From Pseudomonas sivasensis (GTDB lineage: Bacteria; Pseudomonadota; Gammaproteobacteria; Pseudomonadales; Pseudomonadaceae), in NCBI RefSeq assembly GCF_013778505.1, contig NZ_JAAOWU010000006.1, positions 1 through 64,000 on the forward strand: a stretch of DNA of 64,000 bases. Reading direction: 5' to 3'. A program made the position numbers and the translations under genes. Below the pieces are notes generated by a model. The model did no database searches. It had not been told where the DNA came from and saw only the letters and a program-made list of their open reading frames with translations. The first letter of the stretch is position 1, and each line of letters starts with the position of its first letter. Positions 55,867-64,000 of the stretch are shown here, one piece after another.

Positions 55867-57480
55867 TTAGAGCTGAAAACGGTCCACAGATTGCGACAGT
55901 TTGCCTGCTAGATTGGCAAGTTCATCCGTAGTTGAGGCAGTTTGCCCGATCACGCGGCTGTTGTTTTCCGACATGCCAGCGATCATCTCCACCTGATGGG
56001 AGATTTCATTGCTGGCCAGGCTTTGTTCCCCGATGGTGCGCGAAATGTCGTTCACCAACTCCGTGGTGTTCAACGTGGCCTGCAGAATCTCGCGGATTGC
56101 CCGTTCTACTTCTGCGGTCACCGCCATGCCTTTATCCACTTGGGTGACGCCCTCCTCCATGCTGGTCACCGCTTCCCGAGTATTTTGCTGGATGCGTCCG
56201 ACCATGCTGGCAATTTCCTGGGTCGAAGCGCTGGTGCGACCCGCCAGGCTGCGCACTTCATCGGCGACCACCGCAAATCCCCTGCCTTGTTCTCCCGCGC
56301 GGGCAGCCTCAATCGCAGCGTTGAGGGCCAATAAGTTGGTCTGGTCGGCGATGCCTTTGATGACTTGGATAATGCTGAAAATCGCCTCGGACTCCTTGTC
56401 CAGCGTGCGGATCACCTGAGCCGATTGCTGGGCTGAACGGGCAATACCGTCCATGTCCTTGACCACTTGGTGAATGACGCGACCGCCGTCCTTGGCCAAG
56501 GCTTCAGCCTGATTGGCCATGTCCAGGGCGCGGCCGGCGTGCCGGGTGATTTCTTCGATGCTCGCCGTCATTTCACTCGCAGCAGCGGCCATGGTGCTGG
56601 CGGCAGCGCTTTGCTGCTGGCTGCTGCCTGCGACTTCATGGCAGCCGTGGCTCAGTTGCTCGCTCATGCCATTGACGCCATGAGCGTTGCTGCGCACCAC
56701 TTCGATCATGCCGCGCAAGTCGCGCTGCATGGTGGCAAGGCTGAGAATCAGCGCGCCTGCTTCATCATTGCGCTTAGGTTCGACAATCGGCTCGCTCAAG
56801 TTGCCCCTGGCGATACTCGCCGCAATGCGGCTGGCGGTCTGCAGCGGCCCCATGATGCTCAGGATGACCCAGCGGCCCTGAGCCAACAGCAGCAATACGC
56901 TGGCAATCAACACCGTGCCCAGGGTGAAGTTCGCATTACTGATTGCGTGCTGAGTGCTAGCGCTGGTCTGCTGGGTATTGGTTTCGATCAGCTCACTCAG
57001 CGCCGCCATTTGGTCTTCCAGACGGCTGAACGCAGTGTTGAAACTCTCCAGTTCTGCGCGAGCGGCTTCGGGATTTTCCAACGCCCGCGCGACGATACGT
57101 TCGCCGGCGCTTATATAGGTATCGAGGCTGGGTTTGATTTTTTCCAGACTGGCTTTAAGGCTGTCATCCAGGGGCAACTTGAGGTTGTCCCCCAGCACCT
57201 CCCGGAAGTGCTCTGAATGTTCCTTGATCGAACTCGTCACCTCGGCCTTGGTACTGGCGCTTTTCCCCAAGCCCACCAACATGGCCGACAACACGTCGGC
57301 GCGCAGGGCGTCGTGCATCATGTCGGCTTCCATGTGGTTGCGCAGTACCGTCATGGCGACCTCGTTGGCCTGCACAGCCTCGCCCATCCGCGTGTTGCCC
57401 AGGTAACTGGCCAGGCTCATGACCAGGGCGGTAAGCAACCCGGTCGCTATCAACAGCATCAAGCGTAGTTTGATCGTCAT
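55867..57480 (-). CDS. Methyl-accepting chemotaxis protein
   Basis: A 537-residue transmembrane receptor: first segment LMLLIATGLLTALVMSLASY, a periplasmic four-helix-type sensor of about 150 residues, second segment LGTVLIASVLLLLAQGRWVI, a HAMP domain (PLQTASRIAASIARGNLSEP) and a signalling domain with [20 protein letters not shown] and [20 protein letters not shown] 57480 follows GGGGAT at 7 bases; the longer reading to 57549 is rejected. The ligand is unknown. The C-terminal CheB/CheR-tether pentapeptide is absent. Confidence 0.93.
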   Translation of the reverse strand: MTIKLRLMLLIATGLLTALVMSLASYLGNTRMGEAVQANEVAMTVLRNHMEADMMHDALRADVLSAMLVGLGKSASTKAEVTSSIKEHSEHFREVLGDNLKLPLDDSLKASLEKIKPSLDTYISAGERIVARALENPEAARAELESFNTAFSRLEDQMAALSELIETNTQQTSASTQHAISNANFTLGTVLIASVLLLLAQGRWVILSIMGPLQTASRIAASIARGNLSEPIVEPKRNDEAGALILSLATMQRDLRGMIEVVRSNAHGVNGMSEQLSHGCHEVAGSSQQQSAAASTMAAAASEMTASIEEITRHAGRALDMANQAEALAKDGGRVIHQVVKDMDGIARSAQQSAQVIRTLDKESEAIFSIIQVIKGIADQTNLLALNAAIEAARAGEQGRGFAVVADEVRSLAGRTSASTQEIASMVGRIQQNTREAVTSMEEGVTQVDKGMAVTAEVERAIREILQATLNTTELVNDISRTIGEQSLASNEISHQVEMIAGMSENNSRVIGQTASTTDELANLAGKLSQSVDRFQL

Positions 57481-57626
57481 GCGGGTATCCCCATACCTTA
57501 GCCGCGGGTTGGGAACCCAACCTCTATTAACGTTATCGGCAGCAGTCACTGGTTAGTGAAGCCTAAGTTTGCGGATCTGCGAGGATCCCTTAAGCTGGCC
57601 ATCCTTTGCTCCGCCCGGAAATGCCC

Positions 57627-58835
57627 ATGTCTCGAAGTATTGCCCACTTGGCCCTGCTCCTGGGGTTGATCACGGCCGTTGGCCCGTTCGCCATCGACAT
57701 CTACCTGCCTGCGCTGCCAACCCTTGGCGCGAGCCTGCACGCCTCGCCGGCCGCCGTACAGATGAGCCTGACCGTGTTCTTTGTGATCGTGGGGGTATGC
57801 CAGCTGTTCTACGGCCCCATCAGCGATGTATTCGGACGCAAACCGCCGATTTATGCCGGACTGCTGATTTTTGCCATCGGGAGTATCGGCTGCGCCCTGG
57901 CGCCGACCATTGAAGTGCTGATTGGATTTCGTGCCCTGCAAGCATTTGGTGCGTGCGCCGGCATGGTGATCCCTCGGGCTATCGTTCGCGATCTGTACAC
58001 CGGCCATGAAGCCGCGCGGCTGATGTCATTGCTGATGCTGGTGATGAGTGTCTCGCCAATTCTTGCCCCGCTGGCTGGCAGTGTGGTGATTGCGCTCTGG
58101 AGTTGGCGCGAAGTGTTCGCCGTGCTGGCGGTGGTGGCCGTGTTGTGCCTGGTGATGACGGCCGTGCAATTGCCCGAAACCCACCCGCCCGAGCGTCGTA
58201 TGGGTAAAACCCTGGGCACTGCATTCAGCAGTTATGGGGCTCTGCTGCGCGATCCTGTGTTTATCGGATTGTCGGTGGTCTGCGGCTTTGGGTTGGCAAC
58301 GTTCTTTGTTTTTATTGGCAGCGCGCCCTTTGTGTACATCGAATATTTCGGCCTGACACCCACGCAATTCAGCCTGTGTTTTGCCCTGAATGCGGCGTCA
58401 TTTTTCGCTATGAGCCAGCTGACGGCGCGCCTGAGCGCACGCTTCGGTCTGGTGCCGTTGATACTTTGGTCAGTTACGGCGGTGGCTGCAGTGATGCTTC
58501 TGCTGGCGGTCACCACGCTGTGGGTTGATAGCTTGGTCCTGATGATGACGTTGCTGTTTATCGGCTTCGGCTTCCTTGGCTTGCTGTTGCCTGCCTCGGG
58601 TGTGTTGGCCCTGGAGGACCATGGCGCGGTGGCGGGTTCTGCATCCGCTTTGCTTGGCGCGATTCAAATGATCACAGGGGCGGTGTCCATGACCCTTGTT
58701 GGAGTCTTTGCCGACCACACCCCGGCGCCAATGATCATCGGTATTGCGATGTGTGCCGTTGCGGCGATGCTCACGGTGATCTGGACATTACGCCGTTTGC
58801 CCGCCCACTTGGCGAGTGCCCCGCCCTCCTCCTGA
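57627..58835 (+). CDS. Bcr/CflA-family multidrug efflux transporter
   Basis: A 402-residue MFS transporter with 12 hydrophobic segments. The N-terminal signature is GPFAIDIYLPALPTLGASL, and the family motif A is YGPISDVFGRKPPIYAGLLI. The family exports bicyclomycin, chloramphenicol, sulfathiazole and related compounds by proton antiport. ATG 57627 has GGAA seven bases upstream; the in-frame 57621 is equally possible. It lies divergent from the chemoreceptor. Confidence 0.92.
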   Translation: MSRSIAHLALLLGLITAVGPFAIDIYLPALPTLGASLHASPAAVQMSLTVFFVIVGVCQLFYGPISDVFGRKPPIYAGLLIFAIGSIGCALAPTIEVLIGFRALQAFGACAGMVIPRAIVRDLYTGHEAARLMSLLMLVMSVSPILAPLAGSVVIALWSWREVFAVLAVVAVLCLVMTAVQLPETHPPERRMGKTLGTAFSSYGALLRDPVFIGLSVVCGFGLATFFVFIGSAPFVYIEYFGLTPTQFSLCFALNAASFFAMSQLTARLSARFGLVPLILWSVTAVAAVMLLLAVTTLWVDSLVLMMTLLFIGFGFLGLLLPASGVLALEDHGAVAGSASALLGAIQMITGAVSMTLVGVFADHTPAPMIIGIAMCAVAAMLTVIWTLRRLPAHLASAPPSS

Positions 58836-58954
58836 GGGGTAACAACAGGGCTCGGCGTTAACCACTCGTCGGCCCTGGGCAGGATCCAGCACAACTATCG
58901 CCGGCCAAGGAATTACTAACTCCATAGCACCCTTAGGAACCTATGGAGATTGAG

Positions 58955-59812
58955 ATGACTGACTACCCACGCCCGCCCTTCGCCCCTCAAGCCCAATCGG
59001 TCCCAGGCTCCCAGAGAAAAATGGACCCTTATCCCGATTGTGGCGAGCAAAGCTATAAAGGCTCTGGTCGGCTGGCCAACAAAATCGCGCTGATCACGGG
59101 GGCCGACAGCGGCATCGGTCGCGCGGTTGCCATTGCGTTTGCCCGTGAAGGTGCAGACGTTGCCATCGCCTACCTGGACGAGCACGAAGACGCCAAGGAA
59201 ACCGCACGCTGGGTGGAAGAGGCCGGTCGCCAATGCCTGTTACTGCCCGGCGATCTTGCACAGAAAGCCCAGTGCCAGGCACTGGTCGACAGCACCGTCG
59301 AACAGTTCGGTCGCATCGATGTGCTGGTCAATAACGCTGCGTTCCAGATGACCCACGAAACCCTCGAAGAGATCGAGGACGAGGAATGGGTGAAGACCTT
59401 CGATATCAACATCACGGCGATGTTTCGCATCTGCAAGGCCGCCCTGCCCCATATGAAGGCTGGCAGTTCGATCATCAACACCAGTTCGGTCAACTCTGAC
59501 ATGCCCAAACCGACCCTGCTGGCCTACGCCGCCACCAAGGGCGCGATTGCCAACTTCACCGGCGGTTTGGCGCAGTTGCTGGGCAGCAAGGGCATTCGCG
59601 TCAACAGTGTGGCCCCCGGACCGATCTGGACGCCGCTGATCGTGGCGACCATGACTGATGAAGATGTGAAGAGCTTCGGCAGCGAAACACCACTGGGCCG
59701 ACCTGGCCAGCCGGTGGAAGTGGCGCCGATTTATGTGCTGCTTGCCTCGGATGAAGCCAGCTACATCTCCGGTTCACGCTATGCGGTTACCGGGGGGAAA
59801 CCCATCCTCTAG
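58955..59812 (+). CDS. SDR oxidoreductase of the YghA/general stress type
   Basis: A 285-residue SDR with an extended N-terminus (PDCGEQSYKGSGRLANKIAL), the Rossmann motif ITGADSGIGRAVAIAF, NNAA in VLVNNAAFQM and Y-x-x-x-K in LAYAATKGAIANFTGGLAQL. This long-N-terminus group includes E. coli YghA and stress-induced enzymes such as B. subtilis GSP39. ATG 58955 has GGAG six bases upstream; an in-frame ATG 58943 is possible. Its ketone or aldehyde substrate is unknown. Confidence 0.9.
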   Translation: MTDYPRPPFAPQAQSVPGSQRKMDPYPDCGEQSYKGSGRLANKIALITGADSGIGRAVAIAFAREGADVAIAYLDEHEDAKETARWVEEAGRQCLLLPGDLAQKAQCQALVDSTVEQFGRIDVLVNNAAFQMTHETLEEIEDEEWVKTFDINITAMFRICKAALPHMKAGSSIINTSSVNSDMPKPTLLAYAATKGAIANFTGGLAQLLGSKGIRVNSVAPGPIWTPLIVATMTDEDVKSFGSETPLGRPGQPVEVAPIYVLLASDEASYISGSRYAVTGGKPIL

Positions 59813-59894
59813 CCTTGAAGGCGCTCTAAGGCTGAACATCCTCCCTGGGGCGAGCGCCTTGATGAACTGAGCGCCTGTGGTGACCTCTCTGTTC

Positions 59895-59963
59895 GTGGTG
59901 ACAGGGCTTTTTGTGGTGATCGGGCTTTTGTGATCATCAGGCTTTTGTGGTGAGCGGGCTTGC
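59895..59963 (+). repeat. Four tandem degenerate REP-head units
   Basis: GTGGTGACAGGGCTTTTT (59895), GTGGTGATCGGGCTTTT (59913), GTGATCATCAGGCTTTT (59930) and GTGGTGAGCGGGCTTGC (59947) lie end to end at 17-18 bp spacing. Only the last is a full group II REP sequence. Confidence 0.78.
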
Positions 59964-60044
59964 CCCGCGCTGGGCTGCGAAGCAGACCCAATAAACTTGG
60001 GGGCTGCTATGCAAGCCGGCGAGGGGCAAGCCCGCTCACTACAG
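59947..60044. repeat. Group II-type REPIN
   Basis: GTGGTGAGCGGGCTTGCCCC at 59947-59966 and its inverse GGGGCAAGCCCGCTCACTAC (60023-60042) flank a 56-bp centre. The right arm contains the stop codon of the recombinase gene. Confidence 0.82.
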
Positions 60045-60953
60045 GTCGAATCGATCTACGGCTCGGCGGCGTTCGTTGTCGTCACGCACGTCATAGCTGG
60101 CGGTGGTCTGGATGTTAGTGTGATGCGCCAGCTTCTGCGCGATCGATAGGTCATGCTCCTCGATCACCCGCGTGATAAACGAGCGACGGAAGTCATGGGG
60201 CATGATCTTGACCCCCACCTGTTCCCCTCGCTGCCGGGCAATGTAGTAAATCGCGTGTTTAGTAATGCGTTCCCGGGTGATATGGCTACCCCGGCGGATG
60301 CGATTGAACAGGAAGCTGTCGTCCTGCTCGCCCTCTTTTAACTGCTCGCGCCGAAACGCCAGCCAGGCCTGCAACTTGGCAAATGCCCATTGCGGCGCGT
60401 ACTTGATCAACTCTTTGTTGCCTTTGCCAATGACCCGCAAGCTGCGCTCCTCAACGTTGATCTGCGCGAGATCCAGGTTGACCGACTCCGACTTGCGCAT
60501 GCCCGAGCCGTAGAGGATGCCGATGACCGCTGCATCACGCAGGCCTTGTGGCCTGGGGTCGGCGGCACAGACTTCCATCATTTCGCGGATCAGCGTGCGC
60601 CGCAGGTTACGGCCCTGGCCAAGACGCGTACCGGGCGCTGGCTTGACCGTGCGCATTCTCAACAAGTGTTCCTGACTGATCAGGCTCAGGCGCCACGCTT
60701 CATTCATCACCCCGCGCACCGCATTTACATATAACGATGAGGTGTTGGGCGCGTAGCCGTCTTCGCGCAGGGCGGCTACCAGGGCGATGACGTGTTCGGG
60801 TTGCAGCAGGTGCCAGTCGATGTCTTCAAGGTTGATATCCTCGAAGCCCAGGCGGTCGGCGGCGTCCTGCAGCACGTAGCGCATGGTGAGTTGGCTGGAG
60901 GGGGCCAGGCGGGTGAGGTAGAGGGTCAGCGGGTTGCGGATATGCTCAGTCAA
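60039..60953 (-). CDS. Tyrosine recombinase (XerC/D-like integrase)
   Basis: A 304-residue recombinase. The N-terminal SAM-like core-binding domain spans residues 1-105. The catalytic domain has R in LYGSGMRKSESV, K in VIGKGNKELIK, H-x-x-R in MPHDFRRSFITR, H in QKLAHHTNIQTTAS and the nucleophile Tyr in TASYDVRDD, so all six key residues are seen. It is not next to phage genes. The stop codon lies in a REP element. Inverted arms TAAATACCT/AGGTATTTA lie just before the start and might be its target or operator. Confidence 0.9.
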   Translation of the reverse strand: MTEHIRNPLTLYLTRLAPSSQLTMRYVLQDAADRLGFEDINLEDIDWHLLQPEHVIALVAALREDGYAPNTSSLYVNAVRGVMNEAWRLSLISQEHLLRMRTVKPAPGTRLGQGRNLRRTLIREMMEVCAADPRPQGLRDAAVIGILYGSGMRKSESVNLDLAQINVEERSLRVIGKGNKELIKYAPQWAFAKLQAWLAFRREQLKEGEQDDSFLFNRIRRGSHITRERITKHAIYYIARQRGEQVGVKIMPHDFRRSFITRVIEEHDLSIAQKLAHHTNIQTTASYDVRDDNERRRAVDRFDL

Positions 60954-60972
60954 AATAGATCAGCCTTTGGAT

Positions 60973-61012
60973 TAAATACCTCGAACAAGCCATTGTTAAA
61001 TCAAGGTATTTA
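60973..61012. repeat. Inverted repeat beside the recombinase start
   Basis: TAAATACCT (60973-60981) and AGGTATTTA (61004-61012) are perfect 9-bp inverse arms 22 bp apart, 20 bases before the recombinase ATG. They may be recombinase binding arms or an operator. Confidence 0.6.
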
Positions 61013-61061
61013 GTGAATTGGCGAGGGCCGAGTCTAGCGCAGCACAGGCCCTCTTACCAAA

Positions 61062-61874
61062 TCATGGGGCAGTTTCTTCGTCCTCCGTGGGTTCCTGGGG
61101 CTGGGTCTGGGCCTGGCTCCATTCGGCGTCCTGCTTTTGCATCAGTGCGAACCAATGCTGACGCATGAACGTGAGATACGCCTCGGGCGCATTGGCGAAA
61201 TCCCTCTCATCGCCATAGCAGCCGGGTAACGGCAATTCGGTGCCCTGCTCCTTGTACTGGCTGACGAGCGCCTGTTGCCCAGCGGTGCTGCAATCCTTGG
61301 GCAGCGGCATCCCGCGCAACGCCCCGGCCTCTTCATCCCACCAGGCGGCGCCGTAGCGGTCGACACCGCGCAAACGGTACTTCTGCGACTTGCCCACATG
61401 CATGATCAGCTTGAATTCATTGGGGCTCACGTCGCTCGTGCAGGTGCGCGAATAGCCCACAGTGGCCTGGGTGATGCCATCGCCCGACAGGTCGGTGACC
61501 TTGGTCGCTGCTTGGTCGAAACGCAACGCCGCGTCAAATTCGCAATGCTGCACATCGTCGTAGAGCATCCACACGCGCTTGGGGCGGTTACCGTCGATCA
61601 GGTACTGAGCGGCATACACAAAGGACGACTGGGTGCCGTCGTCATCCCGCTCGCTGACTTGTTCAGCCAGCACCAGCAGATTCTTGCCCTGGCGGTCGTC
61701 CCAGGTGTAAGCGGCGATCTGCTTGCCACGTACTTCCACGCCATCCGGCACCTGATCGAGGCGGGTCAACGCCACGCTTTCATCGGCGCGAACGATCGTG
61801 ACACACGCCACGCTCATCAACAACCCCATCAATACTGGCCGCAACTGGCCGCGTAAAAGCTGCACGCTATTCAT
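61062..61874 (-). CDS. Exported protein resembling a surface polysaccharide-associated family
   Basis: A 270-residue exported protein: signal peptide VLMGLLMSVACVTIVRADE and a mature domain including DLSGDGITQATVGYSRTC, which resembles the calcium-like FG-GAP or M949-type pattern. The C-terminus is acidic and low complexity (EPTEDEETAP). Several cysteines may form disulfides. Its resemblance to surface polysaccharide biosynthesis-type proteins is weak. Location before the arn genes may reflect envelope-related clustering. Confidence 0.65.
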   Translation of the reverse strand: MNSVQLLRGQLRPVLMGLLMSVACVTIVRADESVALTRLDQVPDGVEVRGKQIAAYTWDDRQGKNLLVLAEQVSERDDDGTQSSFVYAAQYLIDGNRPKRVWMLYDDVQHCEFDAALRFDQAATKVTDLSGDGITQATVGYSRTCTSDVSPNEFKLIMHVGKSQKYRLRGVDRYGAAWWDEEAGALRGMPLPKDCSTAGQQALVSQYKEQGTELPLPGCYGDERDFANAPEAYLTFMRQHWFALMQKQDAEWSQAQTQPQEPTEDEETAP

Positions 61875-62285
61875 CCGATTACCCTGCCAAGAGACGCGTT
61901 ACTTTACCGGCACTTGAGAGGCATTGCAGAGAAGATTCTTCAATCGTGGTCGAAGCCTGATTGTGTTCGCCGACGCTGTAGTAAATGCGTTGCATGCCGT
62001 CCCTGTTTCACCACGACCCCGCCCCCCCTTAGCGCCCTCATGTTTAGCTGAACCCTGGCTGTCTGGCTGTCAAATAAACGAATTTTCGACTTCCCCTTCA
62101 TACCTTTCCTACATATTTGAGCTTAATCTTAAATACGGAAGTTCAAGGCGATATTCACATTCTTGAACTAACCTCTTGATTAGATTTCGATTTTTAGCGG
62201 TTCTTAACCGTTGCACGGCGTTTGTATCCAATGATTGCGGGCGTTTTCACGCGCCACGCTGCTCCAACCCCGAGGTCATAAATCT
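61875..62285. other. Regulatory gap before arnC
   Basis: 411 bp with no gene, becoming AT-rich from about 62060. This probably contains the arn promoter. Half-sites CTTAAT and CTTAAA lie adjacent near 62122 but without the five-base spacing of a PmrA box, so no box is called. Confidence 0.55.
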
Positions 62286-63317
62286 TTGAAACCCTACCCT
62301 ATTCATCGCGTGTCGATCGTTATCCCGGTCTACAACGAAGAAGAAAGCCTGCCTGAATTGCTGCGTCGCACCACCGCGGCGTGCAGGCAACTGGCCTACG
62401 AATACGAAATCATCCTGGTGGATGACGGTAGCCGTGACAACTCGGCCCAACTGCTGGAAGACGCTGCCGCAGAAGACGGCAGCAACGTGGTGGCTGTGAT
62501 CCTCAACCGCAACTACGGCCAGCATGCCGCGATCATGGCGGGTTTCGAACAGTGCCAGGGCGAAGTGGTGATTACCCTCGATGCCGACCTGCAGAACCCT
62601 CCCGAAGAAATCCCGCGCCTGGTGGAGCAAGCCGCCCTCGGCTACGACGTCGTCGCCACCGTGCGCAACAATCGCCAGGACTCGGCGTTTCGCCGCTGGC
62701 CGTCACGCCTGATCAACCTTGCCGTGCAGCGCTCTACCGGCGTGGCCATGACGGACTACGGCTGCATGCTGCGCGCTTACCGCCGCACCATCGTCGACGC
62801 CATGCTCGCCTGCCGCGAGCGCAGCACCTTTATCCCGATCCTCGCCAACGGCTTCGCCCGCCACACCACGGAAATCCTGGTGCACCACGCCGAGCGCGAA
62901 CACGGTGAGTCCAAATACAGCGCCATGCGCCTGATCAGCCTGATGTTCGACCTGCTGACCTGCATGACCACCACGCCGCTGCGCCTGCTGTCTATTGTCG
63001 GCTTCAGCCTGGCGGCCCTGGGCATGCTGTTTGCCTTCGCGCTGATCGTTCTGCGCCTGGCCTTCGGTGCCGACTGGGCGGGCGACGGCCTGTTCGTGCT
63101 GTTCGCGGTGCTGTTCGTCTTCACCGGTGGCCAGTTCATCGGCATGGGCCTTTTGGGTGAATACCTGGGCCGCATGTACAGCGATGTGCGCGCCCGCCCA
63201 CGCTTCTTTATCGAAAAAGTGCTGCGCAACCAACCGGCAGCACCGGCTCCTGTGGTCGTCGTTGACGGCCTGGTGTCTTCCCATACTTCCACTTCCGCCG
63301 ATCAGGTTCAGTCATGA
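62286..63317 (+). CDS. arnC: Undecaprenyl-phosphate 4-deoxy-4-formamido-L-arabinose transferase
   Basis: A 343-residue inner-membrane glycosyltransferase 2. Its N-terminus [20 protein letters not shown] matches the ArnC start in other Pseudomonas, which places the start at TTG 62286. The GT2 motifs are [32 protein letters not shown] and the [13 protein letters not shown] region; two C-terminal transmembrane helices ([16 protein letters not shown] and [20 protein letters not shown]) follow. It moves the modified arabinose to undecaprenyl phosphate for lipid A modification and polymyxin resistance. No arnB lies before it. Confidence 0.93.
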   Translation: MKPYPIHRVSIVIPVYNEEESLPELLRRTTAACRQLAYEYEIILVDDGSRDNSAQLLEDAAAEDGSNVVAVILNRNYGQHAAIMAGFEQCQGEVVITLDADLQNPPEEIPRLVEQAALGYDVVATVRNNRQDSAFRRWPSRLINLAVQRSTGVAMTDYGCMLRAYRRTIVDAMLACRERSTFIPILANGFARHTTEILVHHAEREHGESKYSAMRLISLMFDLLTCMTTTPLRLLSIVGFSLAALGMLFAFALIVLRLAFGADWAGDGLFVLFAVLFVFTGGQFIGMGLLGEYLGRMYSDVRARPRFFIEKVLRNQPAAPAPVVVVDGLVSSHTSTSADQVQS

Positions 63318-64000
63318 GTTCAAAAGCTGTTGTATTCGCGTACCACGATATTGGTTGTGCAGGCATTGAAGCGCTGCTCAATACCGGCTACGAAATTGCT
63401 GCTGTGTTTACCCATGCCGACGACCCCAAGGAAAACAACTTCTACGGCTCCGTTGCCCAACTGTGCGCCCGCAACGGTATCCCGGTGCATGCGCCAGAGG
63501 ACGCCAACCACCCTCTGTGGATTGAGCGCATCGCCAAGCTGAACCCGGATTACATTTTCTCTTTCTACTACCGCAACCTGCTGAGCGAGCCGCTGCTGGC
63601 CACCGCCCGTAAAGGTGCGTTCAACCTGCACGGTTCGTTGCTGCCCAAGTACCGTGGCCGCGCGCCGGCCAACTGGGTGCTGGTCAACGGCGAAACCGAA
63701 ACCGGCGTGACCCTGCACCGCATGGTCAAGCGTGCGGATGCCGGCGCGATCCTCGCCCAGCAAAAAGTCACCATCGAGCGTAGCGACACCGGCCTGACCC
63801 TGCATGCCAAGCTGCGTGAAGCCGCCAGCAACCTGCTGCGTGATGTCCTGCCGCAACTGGCCGAAGGCAAGCTGACTGAAACCGCACAAGATGAAAGCCA
63901 AGCCACTTACTTCGGTCGCCGCACGGCCGCAGACGGCAAGCTGGACTGGAAACATCCGGCTGAAACCCTGTTCAACCTGGTTCGCGCCGTGACTCAACCG
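63314..64000 (+). CDS. arnA: Bifunctional UDP-L-Ara4N formyltransferase/UDP-GlcA dehydrogenase, N-terminal part
   Basis: An open frame from ATG 63314, overlapping the arnC stop by four bases (ATGA), to the window end: 229 codons. This is the formyltransferase half: [20 protein letters not shown] contains the HxSLLPKxxG motif, followed by [20 protein letters not shown]. The C-terminal dehydrogenase half lies beyond the window. It makes the formylated arabinose nucleotide used by ArnC. Confidence 0.93.
   Translation, partial: MSSKAVVFAYHDIGCAGIEALLNTGYEIAAVFTHADDPKENNFYGSVAQLCARNGIPVHAPEDANHPLWIERIAKLNPDYIFSFYYRNLLSEPLLATARKGAFNLHGSLLPKYRGRAPANWVLVNGETETGVTLHRMVKRADAGAILAQQKVTIERSDTGLTLHAKLREAASNLLRDVLPQLAEGKLTETAQDESQATYFGRRTAADGKLDWKHPAETLFNLVRAVTQP

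Noticed and set aside
62101..62240. PmrA box before arnC
   Set aside because: CTTAAT and CTTAAA half-sites are adjacent with no five-base spacer, and other CTT-rich words do not keep the 6-5-6 geometry, so no box is called.

Overview
The window looks like a chromosomal segment of a Pseudomonas of the P. fluorescens group. Reasons are the high-GC coding style, the REP/REPIN elements of the kinds described for P. fluorescens SBW25 (GTGGGAGGGGGCTTGC-type and GTGAGCGGGCTTGCCC-type), the GGAG-like ribosome binding sites and the family content (BdlA-like receptor, alpha-E/ATP-grasp pair, thermostable-haemolysin cluster, arn genes). No rRNA, tRNA, complete insertion sequence, prophage or CRISPR array was seen.

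Layout. 1-580: tandem REPIN array. 0.6-4.9 kb: small lipoprotein, then a translationally coupled FAN1-like nuclease and XPD/DinG-like helicase. 5.1-10.1 kb: a giant modular protein whose reading frame is probably broken at an A8 tract, followed by a free-standing duplicate of its C-terminal module. 10.4-18.1 kb: alpha-E/ATP-grasp pair, small proteins, a three-gene phosphorelay/c-di-GMP set, and a permuted papain-fold candidate. 18.2-24.3 kb: RbsACB-type sugar transporter, LacI-type regulator and FGGY pentulose kinase, with LacI-type operators upstream. 24.4-30.5 kb: a metzincin gene with two lesions, an Lrp/AsnC regulator, and an EamA transporter gene broken by a 10-bp tandem duplication. 30.4-34.4 kb: rlhA, a RidA-family protein and a soluble BdlA-like receptor.

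34.6-42.1 kb holds a sulfur or aryl-compound island (GlxA-type regulator, two SsuA-like binding proteins, arylsulfotransferase-like protein, oxaloacetate decarboxylase-like enzyme, flavin monooxygenase, thymidylate-kinase-like protein). 42.2-48.5 kb is the most intriguing part: seven tightly packed minus-strand genes (thermostable-haemolysin family, AMP-ligase, haem-oxygenase-like metal oxidase, SDR, TPR protein, response regulator, sensor kinase). They read as one operon that carries its own two-component system. Two CTTAAG-type direct-repeat boxes lie in the promoter shared with a divergent cytochrome b561 gene.

49.3-55.8 kb: exported and hydrolase genes, then an SDR-FolE-DCC-DUF2256 set of the kind usually found beside photolyases, but with no photolyase here; a palindromic operator-like site precedes it. 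55.8-64 kb: a chemoreceptor, a Bcr/CflA transporter, an SDR, a tyrosine recombinase whose stop codon lies inside a REP element, an exported protein, and the start of an arn (lipid A aminoarabinose) operon with arnC first and no arnB beside it.

Four frame-breaking lesions (A8 tract, C7 tract, in-frame TAG, 10-bp duplication) fall in or next to surface, secreted or transport genes. They may be real decay, phase variation, or base-calling errors; the sequence alone cannot separate these. All functional statements rest on reading motifs and family resemblance, without database searches.
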